A stretch of DNA of 64,000 nt from Wolfiporia cocos. Taxonomy: Eukaryota; Basidiomycota; Agaricomycetes; Polyporales; Phaeolaceae. Made by a program: the position numbers and the translations under genes. The DNA lies in NCBI GenBank assembly GCA_029448655.1, contig JACCLO010000001.1:2294001-2358000 (forward strand), given 5' to 3'. Positions 43,899 through 53,539 of the stretch are shown in pieces (position 1 is the first letter of the stretch; each line of letters begins with the position of its first letter). The notes under the pieces are model-generated. The model was not told the origin of the DNA. It did not search any database and saw only the letters and a program-made list of their open reading frames with translations.

Positions 43899-46454
43899 GA
43901 GATATTCGACCTCGCTTTTCATGAACTCGCATTTCTCTGGTTTACAAGTAAGTTTGTTTTGACGGAGGACGAGGAGCACCTTGCGCAGGATCTCTTTGTG
44001 CTCTGCCTCGTCCTCGGTGAAAACAAGGATATCATCTAAATATACAATGACTTTGCCCGTCATTATGAGATCTCGGAAGATGTCGTTCATCAAAGCTTGG
44101 AATGTGCCTGGTGCATTGCACATTCCGAAGAACATCACTAATGGCTTGTAGAGCCCCCGATTAGTGATGAAGGCGGCTTTTTCCTCGTCGCCTTCTTTGA
44201 TTCTGACATTTGTATATCCCCAACGAATGTCCAATTTCGAGAAGTACTTAGCTCTTTTTAGCTTGTTGAGCAGCTCCGTGATCAGTGGGAGCGGGTACCG
44301 GTTCTTCTTGGTCATCTGGTTCAATTTCCGATAATCTTGTATGGGTCTCAGTTTCCCATCCTTCTTTTTGACGAAGAAGAATGGTGCCCCCCATGGTGAC
44401 TTGGACGGCCGTATGCGTCCGGTTCTGAGCTGTTCTTCTAAGAAATCATCTAGCGCCTCCTGCTCCCTAGGGGAGAGCGCATAGATCTTGCCGGCGTATG
44501 GTTTGGAGTTGGGCAGCAGTTCGATTGCATGATCCCACGGTCGCCGTTCGGGGAGGTTGTCGAATTCCTTTTCCTCAAACACGTCTCGGAAGTCGTGTAG
44601 GTACTCGGGGACCACCTCCTCAAAGGCTTTTGCTTCCGTGGTCTTTCCGGCTGCGATGGCGATCTCGGTTGCCTTCGTAGCGTGTACTCGTTCAGCAATG
44701 TCTGCTCTGCATTCTTCCCTGTTTCTGATCCATGCATCAGCGAATATATAATATATATGATCACCGTCCTCGATCTGCTCATGTTCGCAGTCGCAGGTGA
44801 AGGTGATCCGGCGTTTCTTCCAGTCGATGGTTGGGTTGTGGTCTTCCAGCCAATCAAAGCCAAGGAAAACGTCCACGGAGACTAGCTCCGTGACGTGGAA
44901 CTTGCGTGTCTCCAAATGCGTGTCGATCTGCATCTGGAGTTCGACGTAATGCGTCATCTTGCCTGCAGCATTGGTACTACCGTCTGCGTTGTACAGCTTG
45001 ACGGGCCGGTCTAGCGGGATCTGCTCGGGTTTATGTTCCTCGACGTAGGCGCGACTGATTACTGATCCCGTAGAACCAGAATCTATCAGCGCTTTCGTGA
45101 AGAGGGCGCGTCCGTCAGGGCGGTGGAGAGTGATTGGTACTTCGATCTGCTTTCCCCGTTTTCCCGTCTGGATTACCACTACATTTCCTCGGAGTTTCTC
45201 TCCGGTAGAACCGAAACCCTGTGTACCGCGCGCGGTTTCCCGAATGTTCTTGACGATTCGCGTGTCGGGTGTCATGTTGCACTTGAGTATGAACTGGGCT
45301 ATCCTGTCCCCATACTCGACCAAATAATCTGTTCGAGTTTGATTATTTAGTATGACTTTTAGTACCCCGGTGTAGTCCTCGTCTACTACACCGGCTTCCA
45401 CGTCGACTCCCTTGAGGGAGAGTCCCGATCGTGGGGCTATTCTGCCGTATACACCGTCGGGAATCCTGATCTTGATGCCCGTGCTAACGGTGACACGCTT
45501 TCCGTTCGGTATAATGACCTCCTCCGCAGAGTGTAGGTCGCACCCCGCGGCCCCGGCGGTCTTTCGCTCGGGTGCTATCGTGCGGGGGTGGTCTAGGTAG
45601 ATGTCGAGCGTAACGGCCTTCTTCTTGGCACGTCTATGCCACACTTTCTTTTCAGTCTTTCTCTTGACTGTGGGTCCTGATGCGTCTGCCATCGTCACAT
45701 CAGGGTCCACAACTGGGTCTACGTCCATGGGTACATAGTTTACATTGTTAATGGAGGAATTAAGCACGGTTTTTTCCTCCCGCCAAGCTCCAGAGGGAGG
45801 CTCCTTCGAGGCTGTTACAAACGAATCCGACGAGCATGTTGAAGCTTCGTCGTCGTCACTATGTTCCCTGTCTACTGAACGCGGTACAGATACGTAATCA
45901 AATATCGGGGCCCCGGTTCCAAGCCCATAAAGTCCATCAACCGGGTCAGTCTCCTCCGTGGCAGATGCAGAGTCACTATTTACTGTTTCTTCTACTTCCA
46001 GAACTGAGAAACGGTTAGAGGGGGAGGGACGTACCTGGTTGAGTCCAGCTTCCTTTGCGGCCTCGGGGTTCTCCTTGGCCCAGGCTGCAACCATTCGGAT
46101 GAAATCCTCCTGGCTGACTTCGCCCAGGACCTTCGGAGCGTCATTCCCCGCTTCGACGGCCTGCCTTGTCTGCGCTGGTGCGGATGGACCGGCACTGGTG
46201 TTTCCTCCGCTGGTGGCTGCTCGGGGCCTCCAGTTGGGTTGGTGCCAAGTCGGTTTGTTGCAGCCTTTGCCGGGCTGCTCTGCCTGGGTCTTCTTGCAAG
46301 AGTGGCAGATTCTCTTGAGGAGGTTGGCCTTCTCCTCCGCGGTGTATTCCTTCCGCGGCGCTTGTTCCGATGACGCTGTTGCCCGACTTTTGCCTTTGTC
46401 GGGACCCGATGACGTTGACTTTCCGTGGCGCAGTTTCTCCTCATCGCGGAGCCG
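43899..46454 (-). pseudogene. pol: Outer Ty3 pol, dUTPase-protease-RT part
   Basis: Open from the gag stop to the insertion of the inner element. A weak zinc-finger-like region (CHSCKKTQ) belongs to the Gag end. A dUTPase at about 45240-45640 has all five motifs (AAGCDLHSAEE, GRIAPRSGLSLKG, VVDEDYTG, GDRIAQFIL, RGTQGFGSTG). The protease motif ALIDSGST is near 45080, and RT follows with DIRWGYTNVRIKEGD, GMCNAPGTF and YLDDILVF (about 44035). The frame is the same as gag, separated only by one TGA. The chain breaks at EYL (43899) where the inner element entered and continues at 33923. The dUTPase is upstream of protease, unlike the inner element. Confidence 0.95.
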
Positions 46455-47957
46455 TCACATGGCATTGTCCGTCCGGAGGATCGCCTGTTTCCAGGATTGG
46501 TAATCCTCCGGTATCTGGACGTTGTATCCTCGCTGCGACTTATCGTTGACGGTGGCGGCGACAAAGGCGGAGTGTACGGCCTGGTAGATCTCCTTCGGGA
46601 TGGCGGCGGTGACCCAGCGATGTACAATCTGGTTCTCCTTGTCGTATTTCGCCTCCGAGAGGAGTCTCTCCAGTTCCTGGAAGTACTCTTCGCCTTTACC
46701 GATGGCCATTGTGAGCTTTTCGGCTGCAACCGCCGACTTCTTTTCCAAGTCGGGGTCGTCGAGCTTCTGGTGGAGTTCCCAGATGAACCGTAGCCAGCTC
46801 ATGTGCCATTGTCCGTCGCGATAATGCTCCCGCGTGAAGGCCGTTACCCAGGCATCAACTTTCGGACCCCTGATCAGTGAGATCGCTGTGCCGATCTTTT
46901 TACTGTCGGTAAATAGGAGGGGCCGGTTGTCGTCGATGTACACCTTCAGACGTACCACCCACGGGATGAAGTTGTCGCCCGTGAATGCTTCCAGTTCCCG
47001 CACTTTGGACTTGTACCGGGGGTCTGGCCGTGGCTCTGGGAGCATGGAGTACGCATCCCATTGCGAGCTTGGCGGTTTCTCGGGCCGCCACATCGATGCC
47101 CGTGTTCCCTGAAGAGGCGCGGCTCTCCAGGTGTTCGCGTGCACGTTTGTGGGGGGAGCCAACGGAGGGACCGGTGCTGCTGCCATGGCCGAGTAAGGTA
47201 CCTGCGGGGTGATGACCGGGGGGGTGTAGCCAGGTAGGAATGGGTTGGTCTGCCGAGAGCCTACGTTGGATGCCGGACGTGTTGCCGAGTTCACCGGTGG
47301 GGGAGATCCCATATGCACGGACCTCACCCAGTTCTCTACCGGCCGGAATCGTTCTTCCGGGACCAAGGGTACTGACCTTACGGGGGGGAGACGCTGCATA
47401 TGTACCAATGCTGCGTCTCCTGCTGCCAATGCATCCGCTTGAAGCCGTTGGGCTTCTCGCAGGAATCGGGCCCCCATCTCGGTGTTCCATACCCCGGTTT
47501 GAACCATTGTAGCGGCCATGTTTTGGCACCGGAAGCCAAAGTCGTGGGTGGTCGGGTTGGGTGGGAAAGCCCACTGCATTGCGAGAGGTGAGTCGATGTG
47601 ACCCAGTTGACTTCCTCCGCGTACAGTGTTGGACTGTTCCCTTGCCAGGTGGAAGGCCTCGTCCAGTCGTTCGACACTGGGGCCTTGGTCGTTCTGTGAT
47701 GCCCCGTGTGCGAGCGATCGGCCGGGGGAGTTCTGCCCCATGGTCTTGGTGTGGACGGGGGCGACTTCGACGTATGGTCGCGGAGCGTGGATGCTGTCCG
47801 CTACCAATAGTAGGGCGAAGTCGTCGGGGAGGCCGTGTACCTGGTAGTTCACCCACTGCCCTGTGTGGAACGGGTTCAAAGCCGGGGTTGGGGCGTCGAA
47901 TGGGTTGCGCGCGGGCCGTGGGGCGCGGATGTAGTCAATGTCATGTGGAGCGGCCAT
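46455..47957 (-). CDS. gag: Outer Ty3 Gag
   Basis: 500 residues from ATG 47957 to TGA 46455-46457. Proline-rich N-terminal half; the capsid-like region starts around FTGDNFIPWVVRLKVYIDDN and runs through LRFIWELHQKLDDPD and EEYFQELERLLSEAKYD, as in Retrotrans_gag proteins. The stop is followed by CGG, and the same frame continues for about 120 residues to the first pol ATG at 46094. TGA may be a leaky readthrough codon or a decayed CGA. A zinc-knuckle-like CHSC motif lies behind the stop, which argues that the original Gag was longer. Confidence 0.9.
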   Translation of the reverse strand: MAAPHDIDYIRAPRPARNPFDAPTPALNPFHTGQWVNYQVHGLPDDFALLLVADSIHAPRPYVEVAPVHTKTMGQNSPGRSLAHGASQNDQGPSVERLDEAFHLAREQSNTVRGGSQLGHIDSPLAMQWAFPPNPTTHDFGFRCQNMAATMVQTGVWNTEMGARFLREAQRLQADALAAGDAALVHMQRLPPVRSVPLVPEERFRPVENWVRSVHMGSPPPVNSATRPASNVGSRQTNPFLPGYTPPVITPQVPYSAMAAAPVPPLAPPTNVHANTWRAAPLQGTRASMWRPEKPPSSQWDAYSMLPEPRPDPRYKSKVRELEAFTGDNFIPWVVRLKVYIDDNRPLLFTDSKKIGTAISLIRGPKVDAWVTAFTREHYRDGQWHMSWLRFIWELHQKLDDPDLEKKSAVAAEKLTMAIGKGEEYFQELERLLSEAKYDKENQIVHRWVTAAIPKEIYQAVHSAFVAATVNDKSQRGYNVQIPEDYQSWKQAILRTDNAM

Positions 47958-48729
47958 TGTATGTGCGGTAGTGTATAGAAATTTAAAAAAGCAGTGGCCG
48001 CGACGTTCGAAGCGCTACCTGCCCACTGTGGATCAGCCTATAGCTGCGATCGGGGTGGTAACTATAAACTTCGGTTGTCTGCCTCTGTCAGAGTCCACTC
48101 CTTTTCGGGAGTGCGCCAAGAAACGCTAAGGGGTTTTCAGCCCAAAGCCGGCAAGAAAACTCTGCCTCTGAACCCTCATCCAGCCCCGAAGCTAATTTGG
48201 GATACCGGGGGGACAGGAACTATCCGCCTGGGATGGGGCGTGTAAAAGACTAAACGTAATTTGGCCAAGTGGCCGTATGGACAGGCTGTGTCGCGCCTCT
48301 TCAGCCACCTGGACGGGCGCTGGGTTGTATGGTAACGGGGGGCGGTAATGCCCGTACGTGCCGCGGTAATGCGGGTAAATAGGTGCCCAGTGCCTCTGTA
48401 AACTGCCGTAGGGCCCCTTAACGCCTTTGATTATTTCGCGTCGGGTACTCGTCTACTACGGTGGGGTTGTAACCCAAAGCCTTTACGCCGTATTGCACGA
48501 CGCTGGCCCAGTAGCTTAGAGACAACGGTAGGAGTGGTCCCCTACACGCTGTTCACAAGTGTGTCCCCCAGAACTCAAATCCCTTGACCCTGGGATGAGA
48601 CGGGTGTGGATAACTAATCACGTGCCCGGATGACAGAAGTCAAACGAGGGCGAAAGAAAAGTGCACTTTGCCCCTAGTGCGCCGGGGTTGCTCTGGAATG
48701 AACTCAGAGCGGGGGGGAGACTCGTCTTA
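47958..48729 (-). other. 5' leader of the outer Ty3 element
   Basis: About 0.77 kb between Gag and the 5' LTR, no credible ORF. Sequence next to the LTR (minus strand TAAGACGAGTCTCCCCCCC) again lacks a TGG start for tRNA 3'-end priming. Confidence 0.6.
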
Positions 48730-49085
48730 TGACACAAGCGCTATCTCAAGCAACTACTCAGGGGAATGTTTATTGCGTGGAAGCGTATTCCTGATCTGAG
48801 GCTACTCAAGGCAACAAAGGCCAAGACGAGTCTGGGGTGCTCCCTGCTCGTCTGGCTGGTATATATGCTATCTGACTGTTTGTACATGTTTGGCTACTGT
48901 ACAGTATTACGTAAGCTAATAGTCCGTGATAACCCTAACCTAGGGGTAGAGCCGAGAGAAGAGTGTCCGGGGTCTGACTAGGCACGTGTGGGGTGTTCGG
49001 GGTCCTTGCACGTGATGCTAGGCGGGCGCTTAGATAAGGGCTGTCCTTCAGTCGTTGGCTAACTGAATGAAATCGGCTTGTGACA
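48730..49085 (-). repeat. 5' LTR of outer Ty3 element
   Basis: 356 bp, differing from 30965-31320 at two sites near its left end. Confidence 0.97.
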
Positions 49086-49311
49086 GGAGTACATCGCTGC
49101 GGAGAGACTCGCGCTGAAGGATCGCCTGTCTGTCGCTGCGCGGGATGCAGAGCCTGTCGAGTTCACGCCCTTTGATCCGTCACGGGCCAAGGAAGTTCTG
49201 AAGGTGGAGTTCAGACCGTGGCAGGTTACCGTCCTAGATACGGTGGACGCACTCTTCGCCTGGGAGAATGACTGGAAGAGTAAGGGATTGAAGTTCGATC
49301 CTCCCTTTTGA
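49086..49311 (+). pseudogene. SDR gene, 3' part
   Basis: Directly behind the TSD the oxidoreductase frame continues: GAG (shared with the TSD) then YIAAERLALKDRLSVAARDA and, nearer the end, WQVTVLDTVDALFAWENDWK, ending GLKFDPPF and TGA at 49309-49311. This is the C-terminal end expected for the fungal SDR at 29820-30964. Removing the retrotransposon and one TSD copy restores the frame precisely, so the insertion site is certain. Confidence 0.85.
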
Positions 49312-49790
49312 TGATAGTCGTATACGTAGAAATATTGAGGCGCACTATCAATGGTAGCATTTACAGCACGGACGGGACCGCCCAGGAAACTACAAACCTG
49401 TACATACCGATATCAGTGACTATATCAATCGCCGAAGTCATATGAAGAAGCTGTATGAGACCAATGACAAATACGGCTCTATCAACAGCAAGAATCTTAA
49501 CTGATGTGCAAAGTCCTGCCTTGCCCAATAACGGGGTTATGGCTCTGCTTTTGAAGAGCTCTGGCTCAGCAAAATGTCAAGCCGGGCCCTATATGACGGC
49601 TCAAGCCGGCTCGGGCACGGCTCGGGTTCAGGCCGTGGCTTAGCGCTTATGGGTTATAAGGGGGGACCTTGGATTCACGATGTGATGGTCTGTACTGTTA
49701 GAACGGCGCCCCCAGCCATGATCGGCTCAGTTAGGTCCAGCTCACGGCTTTAGGCCAGGCTTTGCATATCAGTATCCAGGTTCGGATACG
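49312..49790. mobile_element. SDR 3' flank and GGCTCA-rich MITE remnant
   Basis: From about 49555 to 49775 GGCTCA/GCCGGGC repeats and the ending TTTGCATATCAGTA resemble the D-related element at 11695-11844, diverged and without clear TSD. 49312-49550 holds nothing I recognise. Confidence 0.4.
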
Positions 49791-49919
49791 TAGAGTTTCA
49801 GTCAATTATCTTAATCTGCCAACTGCCCTTCACTTAAGAAATCGCAGTTGCGAGCTAGGTTTGCACGCAGATTAATCTGCTAACTGCGGCAGATTAATCT
49901 ACTGTGACAATAAAATGGT

Positions 49920-50002
49920 GCATCCAGGATTCGAACCAAGGACCTTAGCGCAGATCAGAATAACAGCATCGCAGCGTAATTAGCCAACTGAGCCACATTG
50001 GC
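49920..50002 (-). other. tRNA-like Pol III unit, left arm of B3
   Basis: Minus strand A box TGGCTCAGTTGG (49984-49995) and B box GGTTCGAATCC (49927-49937) are both consensus. The 3' side reads GGATGCACCA, then ATTTTATTG with a TTTT terminator. The A-B distance of 46 nt is 14 nt more than usual, which could be an intron or a long variable arm. The acceptor stem is poor. Amino acid identity not assigned. Confidence 0.6.
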
Positions 50003-50291
50003 AACAGTTACCCTGGACCAATCAAAATATATATAACACAAATTTTATACAAAATTTTCGCAAATCATCAAGGCAACTAACTGCTCCAACAAGCATACAG
50101 AAATCAATGATAGTGGTAGCTTGATTTACCATGCTTGACCTGGAGCAACTCACCATGGGAAAGCTGAATACACTGGAATCACAGGTCTTTAGAGGCAGAT
50201 TCATTTGTATTTGTGTTATGGATGATGCTAAACTGTGAAAATGAAGTTTACAAAATACTCTATATATTGCTTAAAATGGGGCAGACACTAG

Positions 50292-50384
50292 TTACACTGT
50301 AGCTCAGTTGGCTAATGTATGCTGCGATGCTGTTATTCTCATCTATGCTAAGGACCTTGGTTCAACCCCGGGATGTACCATTTT
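50292..50384 (+). other. tRNA-like Pol III unit, right arm of B3
   Basis: A box TAGCTCAGTTGG (50300-50311) and B box GGTTCAACCCC (50359-50369), followed by CCATTTTATTG. Inverted partner of the unit at 49920-50002; both point outward. Confidence 0.55.
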
Positions 50385-50713
50385 ATTGTCACAGTAGATA
50401 ATCTGCCGCAGCTAGCAGATTAATCTGCGTGCAAACCTAGCTCACAACTGCGATTTCTTAAGCGAAGGGCAGTTGGCAGATTAAGATAATTGACTGAAAC
50501 TCTACCCTCGTCTCTGAACACGATCGGGAGAAGCCTCAAAAACGAAAGGAGTGGTAACTACACATGGTGGTGATGGATTCTCGCTGAAACACCATGAATG
50601 AAACCGACGGATGGAGGACCCACGGATTCGATAGGACTGTGCTTCCACCCACTACATACGTTGCATGGGTGTTGGCTGACAGATCCAGCAGTTGTGCTGT
50701 GTAGGAAGGTACA

Positions 50714-51096
50714 TGACAAGGCCACTAAAACCTTAGAGCGAACTGAGGGGAGCGAAGTGGATGAACGCCAAGTTCAGACTGGGGTTACCAGCTGAACGAG
50801 GCCTGCTATTATACTAGTAGGCTGTTTGTACATGTTTGTACTATAATGGCCATATATGGTAACTAGGGAGTCTGGTGCAAGACTAAGGTAGGGGTCTAAG
50901 CCAGACTCTGAAACATAGAAGCGTAGAGTATATCAAATGCATAACGGTCATCGTGGCCGTGTGGGAACCGGGCCCTATGTCGTTATCTAGACGTTATCTG
51001 GCTCCTTCCAAGGTATGATCCGGGCCTGGCTGGGCTTGGGGACTCAGGGGACCGGATCGGCTTCGTTGTCGTTAGGGAAAGCTTTTGCCCGTGACA
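50714..51096 (+). mobile_element. Solo LTR (383 bp)
   Basis: TGACAAGGCCACTAA...TTTTGCCCGTGACA, exact GTACA duplication (50709-50713, 51097-51101). Its ends resemble the LTRs of the element at 52468-56058 (TGACAAGACCACC...TTTTGCCCGTGACA), so it is a relative. By that match its element would also read on the minus strand. Confidence 0.9.
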
Positions 51097-51101
51097 GTAC
51101 A

Positions 51102-52425
51102 GCGACTCGTAGGCTGGACAGACCAGAAGCGGGACTCATTTAGGCTGAGTTAGTCATTGACCTCAACATTTAACGTTTGATCTCCGAAAGGACTAGCAGG
51201 GGCCCACGCCACCTCGTAGATGTCACTATTTGCAGTGCTGATCCCAGAGCCGAGAGGTTCTTAGGCGCCTATTTAGTTGACAGGAAATGCCAAGCAAGGC
51301 CACATGGCAAGATGTAGATGTATCCACTCTCTTGTCACGTGCATCTTCTGAGACAGTCTTTACACTGAACGTCAGAGGTAACGCTCTCAACGTCGTTATG
51401 CCAATTATGTGATCAGCCTCGGAGATCCCGCCACAATCTCTTTAGCTTGTACTCGAGAGAACTGATCGGTGTGGTCATGATGATGTTTCAAGATCGGGAA
51501 TTTTTATTGGATGCCCGATAGGCACAACTACTACACGCGTGTGCAAAAAGCCTGCACATAGAGTCTTGACTTCGAAACCATCTATCGACAGAACCTTGTA
51601 GCTGCGCGACTGCGAGTGAACAATCCCGGCTGGAACGCTGTGTTGAGACACAAACACAAAGGACCGACGATGAGGCGACAATTGCTTGCGCCACGAGCCC
51701 GGCGAGTCAAAGAGACCGCGAGGAAAGTGGAGTCCGCCTTATGTCCATTGACAAATAGGCCACTGTATCATTTCCCCCAATGTGTGTGAGCTTTCATATT
51801 GGAGCATTTACGTCAGCAGCGGCGCCAATACACCGTTCTTGCAGAACACTATGGTGTAACGACCTAGTATGGCGGGATGAGGACCGATAGATATGCTGCA
51901 GAACCGGTATCTGTATGGGACGCGCAAGCGGTGTAACGCTGGTCGACATCTAAGGACGTGGCAGAGATGTCCATCAGCAAAACGCGAGATGACTTACCAG
52001 TGCTGGAGGTGATTTATCTGTGCTGGAGATACTTGCCAATCGGGAAAGGATCTGATCTCTGTAGATAAGCGCTGATAAGATCGACAGCAGAGTGGCATTC
52101 AATCGCCACTCTGAAGGTATCTTATCAGCGTCAGTCAAACTCAACGTGTGACTGGGAAATTAATCACCAGACTGGTAAACTAATCATCAGACTGGTATAG
52201 AATTGTCGTTTGGTAGTCAGGCTGGCATATGAATTGCAAGGAGCAGTCGCAGCTTACCTATGTAGATATACTGTAACCTGTGGCATATGCCACACAACGT
52301 GGCACGCACCTAGAGGCCTCGGAACCATCATGTAGAATTACGATGTGTACAATAAATGGTATACATAATGTTAAGAACACTCGAACTACAAAATCTGAGC
52401 ACATCTGAGGAACCGTTTACATTGC
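51102..52425. other. Probable 3' flank of the KDZ element, no confident gene
   Basis: A minus-strand ORF of 68 residues (51475-51681) reads RSFVFVSQHSVPAGIVHSQS and looks coding in composition, perhaps an exon remnant. I cannot identify it. Nothing else is supportable. Confidence 0.3.
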
Positions 52426-52467
52426 TCAAAGTGGCGCAAAGCCGTTCTCGCCGAGCGGGTCATCCAG
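52426..52467 (-). pseudogene. KDZ/Plavaka transposase, last codons
   Basis: The minus strand reads DPLGENGFAPL and TGA at 52426-52428. It joins in frame, across the LTR element and one TCCAG, to PEEDVVDNLD at 56064-56095. This shows the non-autonomous LTR element landed about 12 codons before the end of the transposase. Confidence 0.7.
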
Positions 52468-52596
52468 TGACAAGACCACCCTGGGCCCTCAGAGCTAACT
52501 GGGGTGAGGCGGGTGGAAGAACACCAAGTTCAGAATGAAGTCTGAACTTAGCGCTCTACCCCCTATATATTAGCATAGCGTTTATACATATATCCT

Positions 52597-53439
52597 TGAC
52601 ACAGACCTGTGTCATCCCACAACCACCTGCGCCCTATAGCCTCCCAGCCCTGACTCCCCTACACGCCGCCTTTCAGATACCAGAGGGCCCAAGATGCTTG
52701 TGGCTGGTCAAGGGTAGTCCTAAGGCACTACAGCGGGGTCGAGGTTCTCCCAGGCTAGTCGTCAAGAGGGTAGAGCACGCAGAGGGGGATTTGCAAGTAA
52801 GGGGGCCTAAGCCCCAGAGTTAGATTGAGAAGTCTATTCTACCTCCTCTCCGCTGCACTACACTACGTTGACGGTGCGGTGGGGCCGAGGGTCTTCCACA
52901 CATAGGTCTTGCGATGCGGCGGGGCAGCCTCCTTGAAGAGGAGGTTGGCAATTGTATGCCAGCCCCCACACAAGCGTTGCTAGGGCGATGGTGCCCAGGA
53001 CCAACTGTGGAGTGAAGTATGTCAACAAGTCTGCCCTCTTAAGACAGATAGCGGGAGCACCAGTGGTACGTACCTTAGGTATCATGCTCCTGGGCAGTGG
53101 TCAAGAACCAGAAAATATCTGCGGGTATGTGAAGGACGTAAGTCCAACCCCACACAACAGATCATGTGACATAAAGACAGAAGAAAGAAAGCACGACGCA
53201 CCTCAGAAAACAGAAACCCGGAGGAGAAAGCAGCCCTGTCTTCAGGCGGAGGACAAGCCAGAAGGGTGAGTGTGAACGGCTGATACGACGGATATGAAAC
53301 CGTGTAGCCAGGCCCGGCATCCTCACATCAGCAGCGTACTGGCCCATAGGGGGTCGGGAAATCTCTTCTTCGAGACGAAGAAGCATGAAGGGGAGGCTAT
53401 AGGGCGCGGGCGGTTGTGGGATGACACAGGTCTGTGTCA
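52597..53439. mobile_element. 843-bp element with about 50-bp inverted ends, in the left LTR
   Basis: Begins TGACACAGACCTGTGTCA and ends with its exact complement; pairing continues inward for about 50 bp with two mismatches. Exact 5-bp duplication ATCCT (52592-52596, 53440-53444); the uninterrupted target is visible in the other LTR at about 55960-55970. TG...CA ends and 5-bp TSD fit an LTR, the long inverted repeat fits a DNA transposon. No coding sequence recognised. Confidence 0.8.
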
Positions 53440-53539
53440 ATCCTAGCCACCGGTAATGGCGCTGCATAGTGAGCGTAGGTGATCGTAGAGGGGGTGCCTT
53501 AGTGTGAGTTTAAGTGTGAGTCACGTTTTGCCCGTGACA

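Larger units (their letters stand above)
30965..49085 (-). mobile_element. Outer Ty3 (Gypsy) retrotransposon, dUTPase-bearing, itself interrupted
   Basis: Two 356-bp LTRs (30965-31320 and 48730-49085) differ at two positions I can see. The 5-bp TSD GGAGT (30960-30964, 49086-49090) is exact. On the minus strand the order is leader, Gag, TGA, dUTPase, protease, reverse transcriptase, RNase H, integrase, chromodomain-like remnant and a C-terminal extension, then the polypurine tract. A second Ty3 element (33929-43898) sits within the RT/RNase H region. Without it the element is about 8.1 kb. One frameshift and several TGA codons suggest it is now inactive. Confidence 0.97.
49791..50504. mobile_element. 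MITE B, copy 3
   Basis: TAGAGTTTCAGTCAATTA...TAATTGACTGAAACTCTA, 714 bp. Arms of about 220 bp pair with each other and each contains a tRNA-like unit. The central 260 bp are closely similar to those of B2 and, inverted, B1. No clear TSD at this copy. Confidence 0.85.

Noticed and set aside
46900..47856. 318-codon ORF overlapping the outer Gag
   Set aside because: Same strand but different frame from Gag; arginine/proline-rich frame shadow of the real gene.
49920..50002. Functional tRNA gene
   Set aside because: A and B boxes are good, but A-B spacing is 14 nt too long, the acceptor stem does not pair, and the unit is repeated inside a MITE; tRNA-like only.
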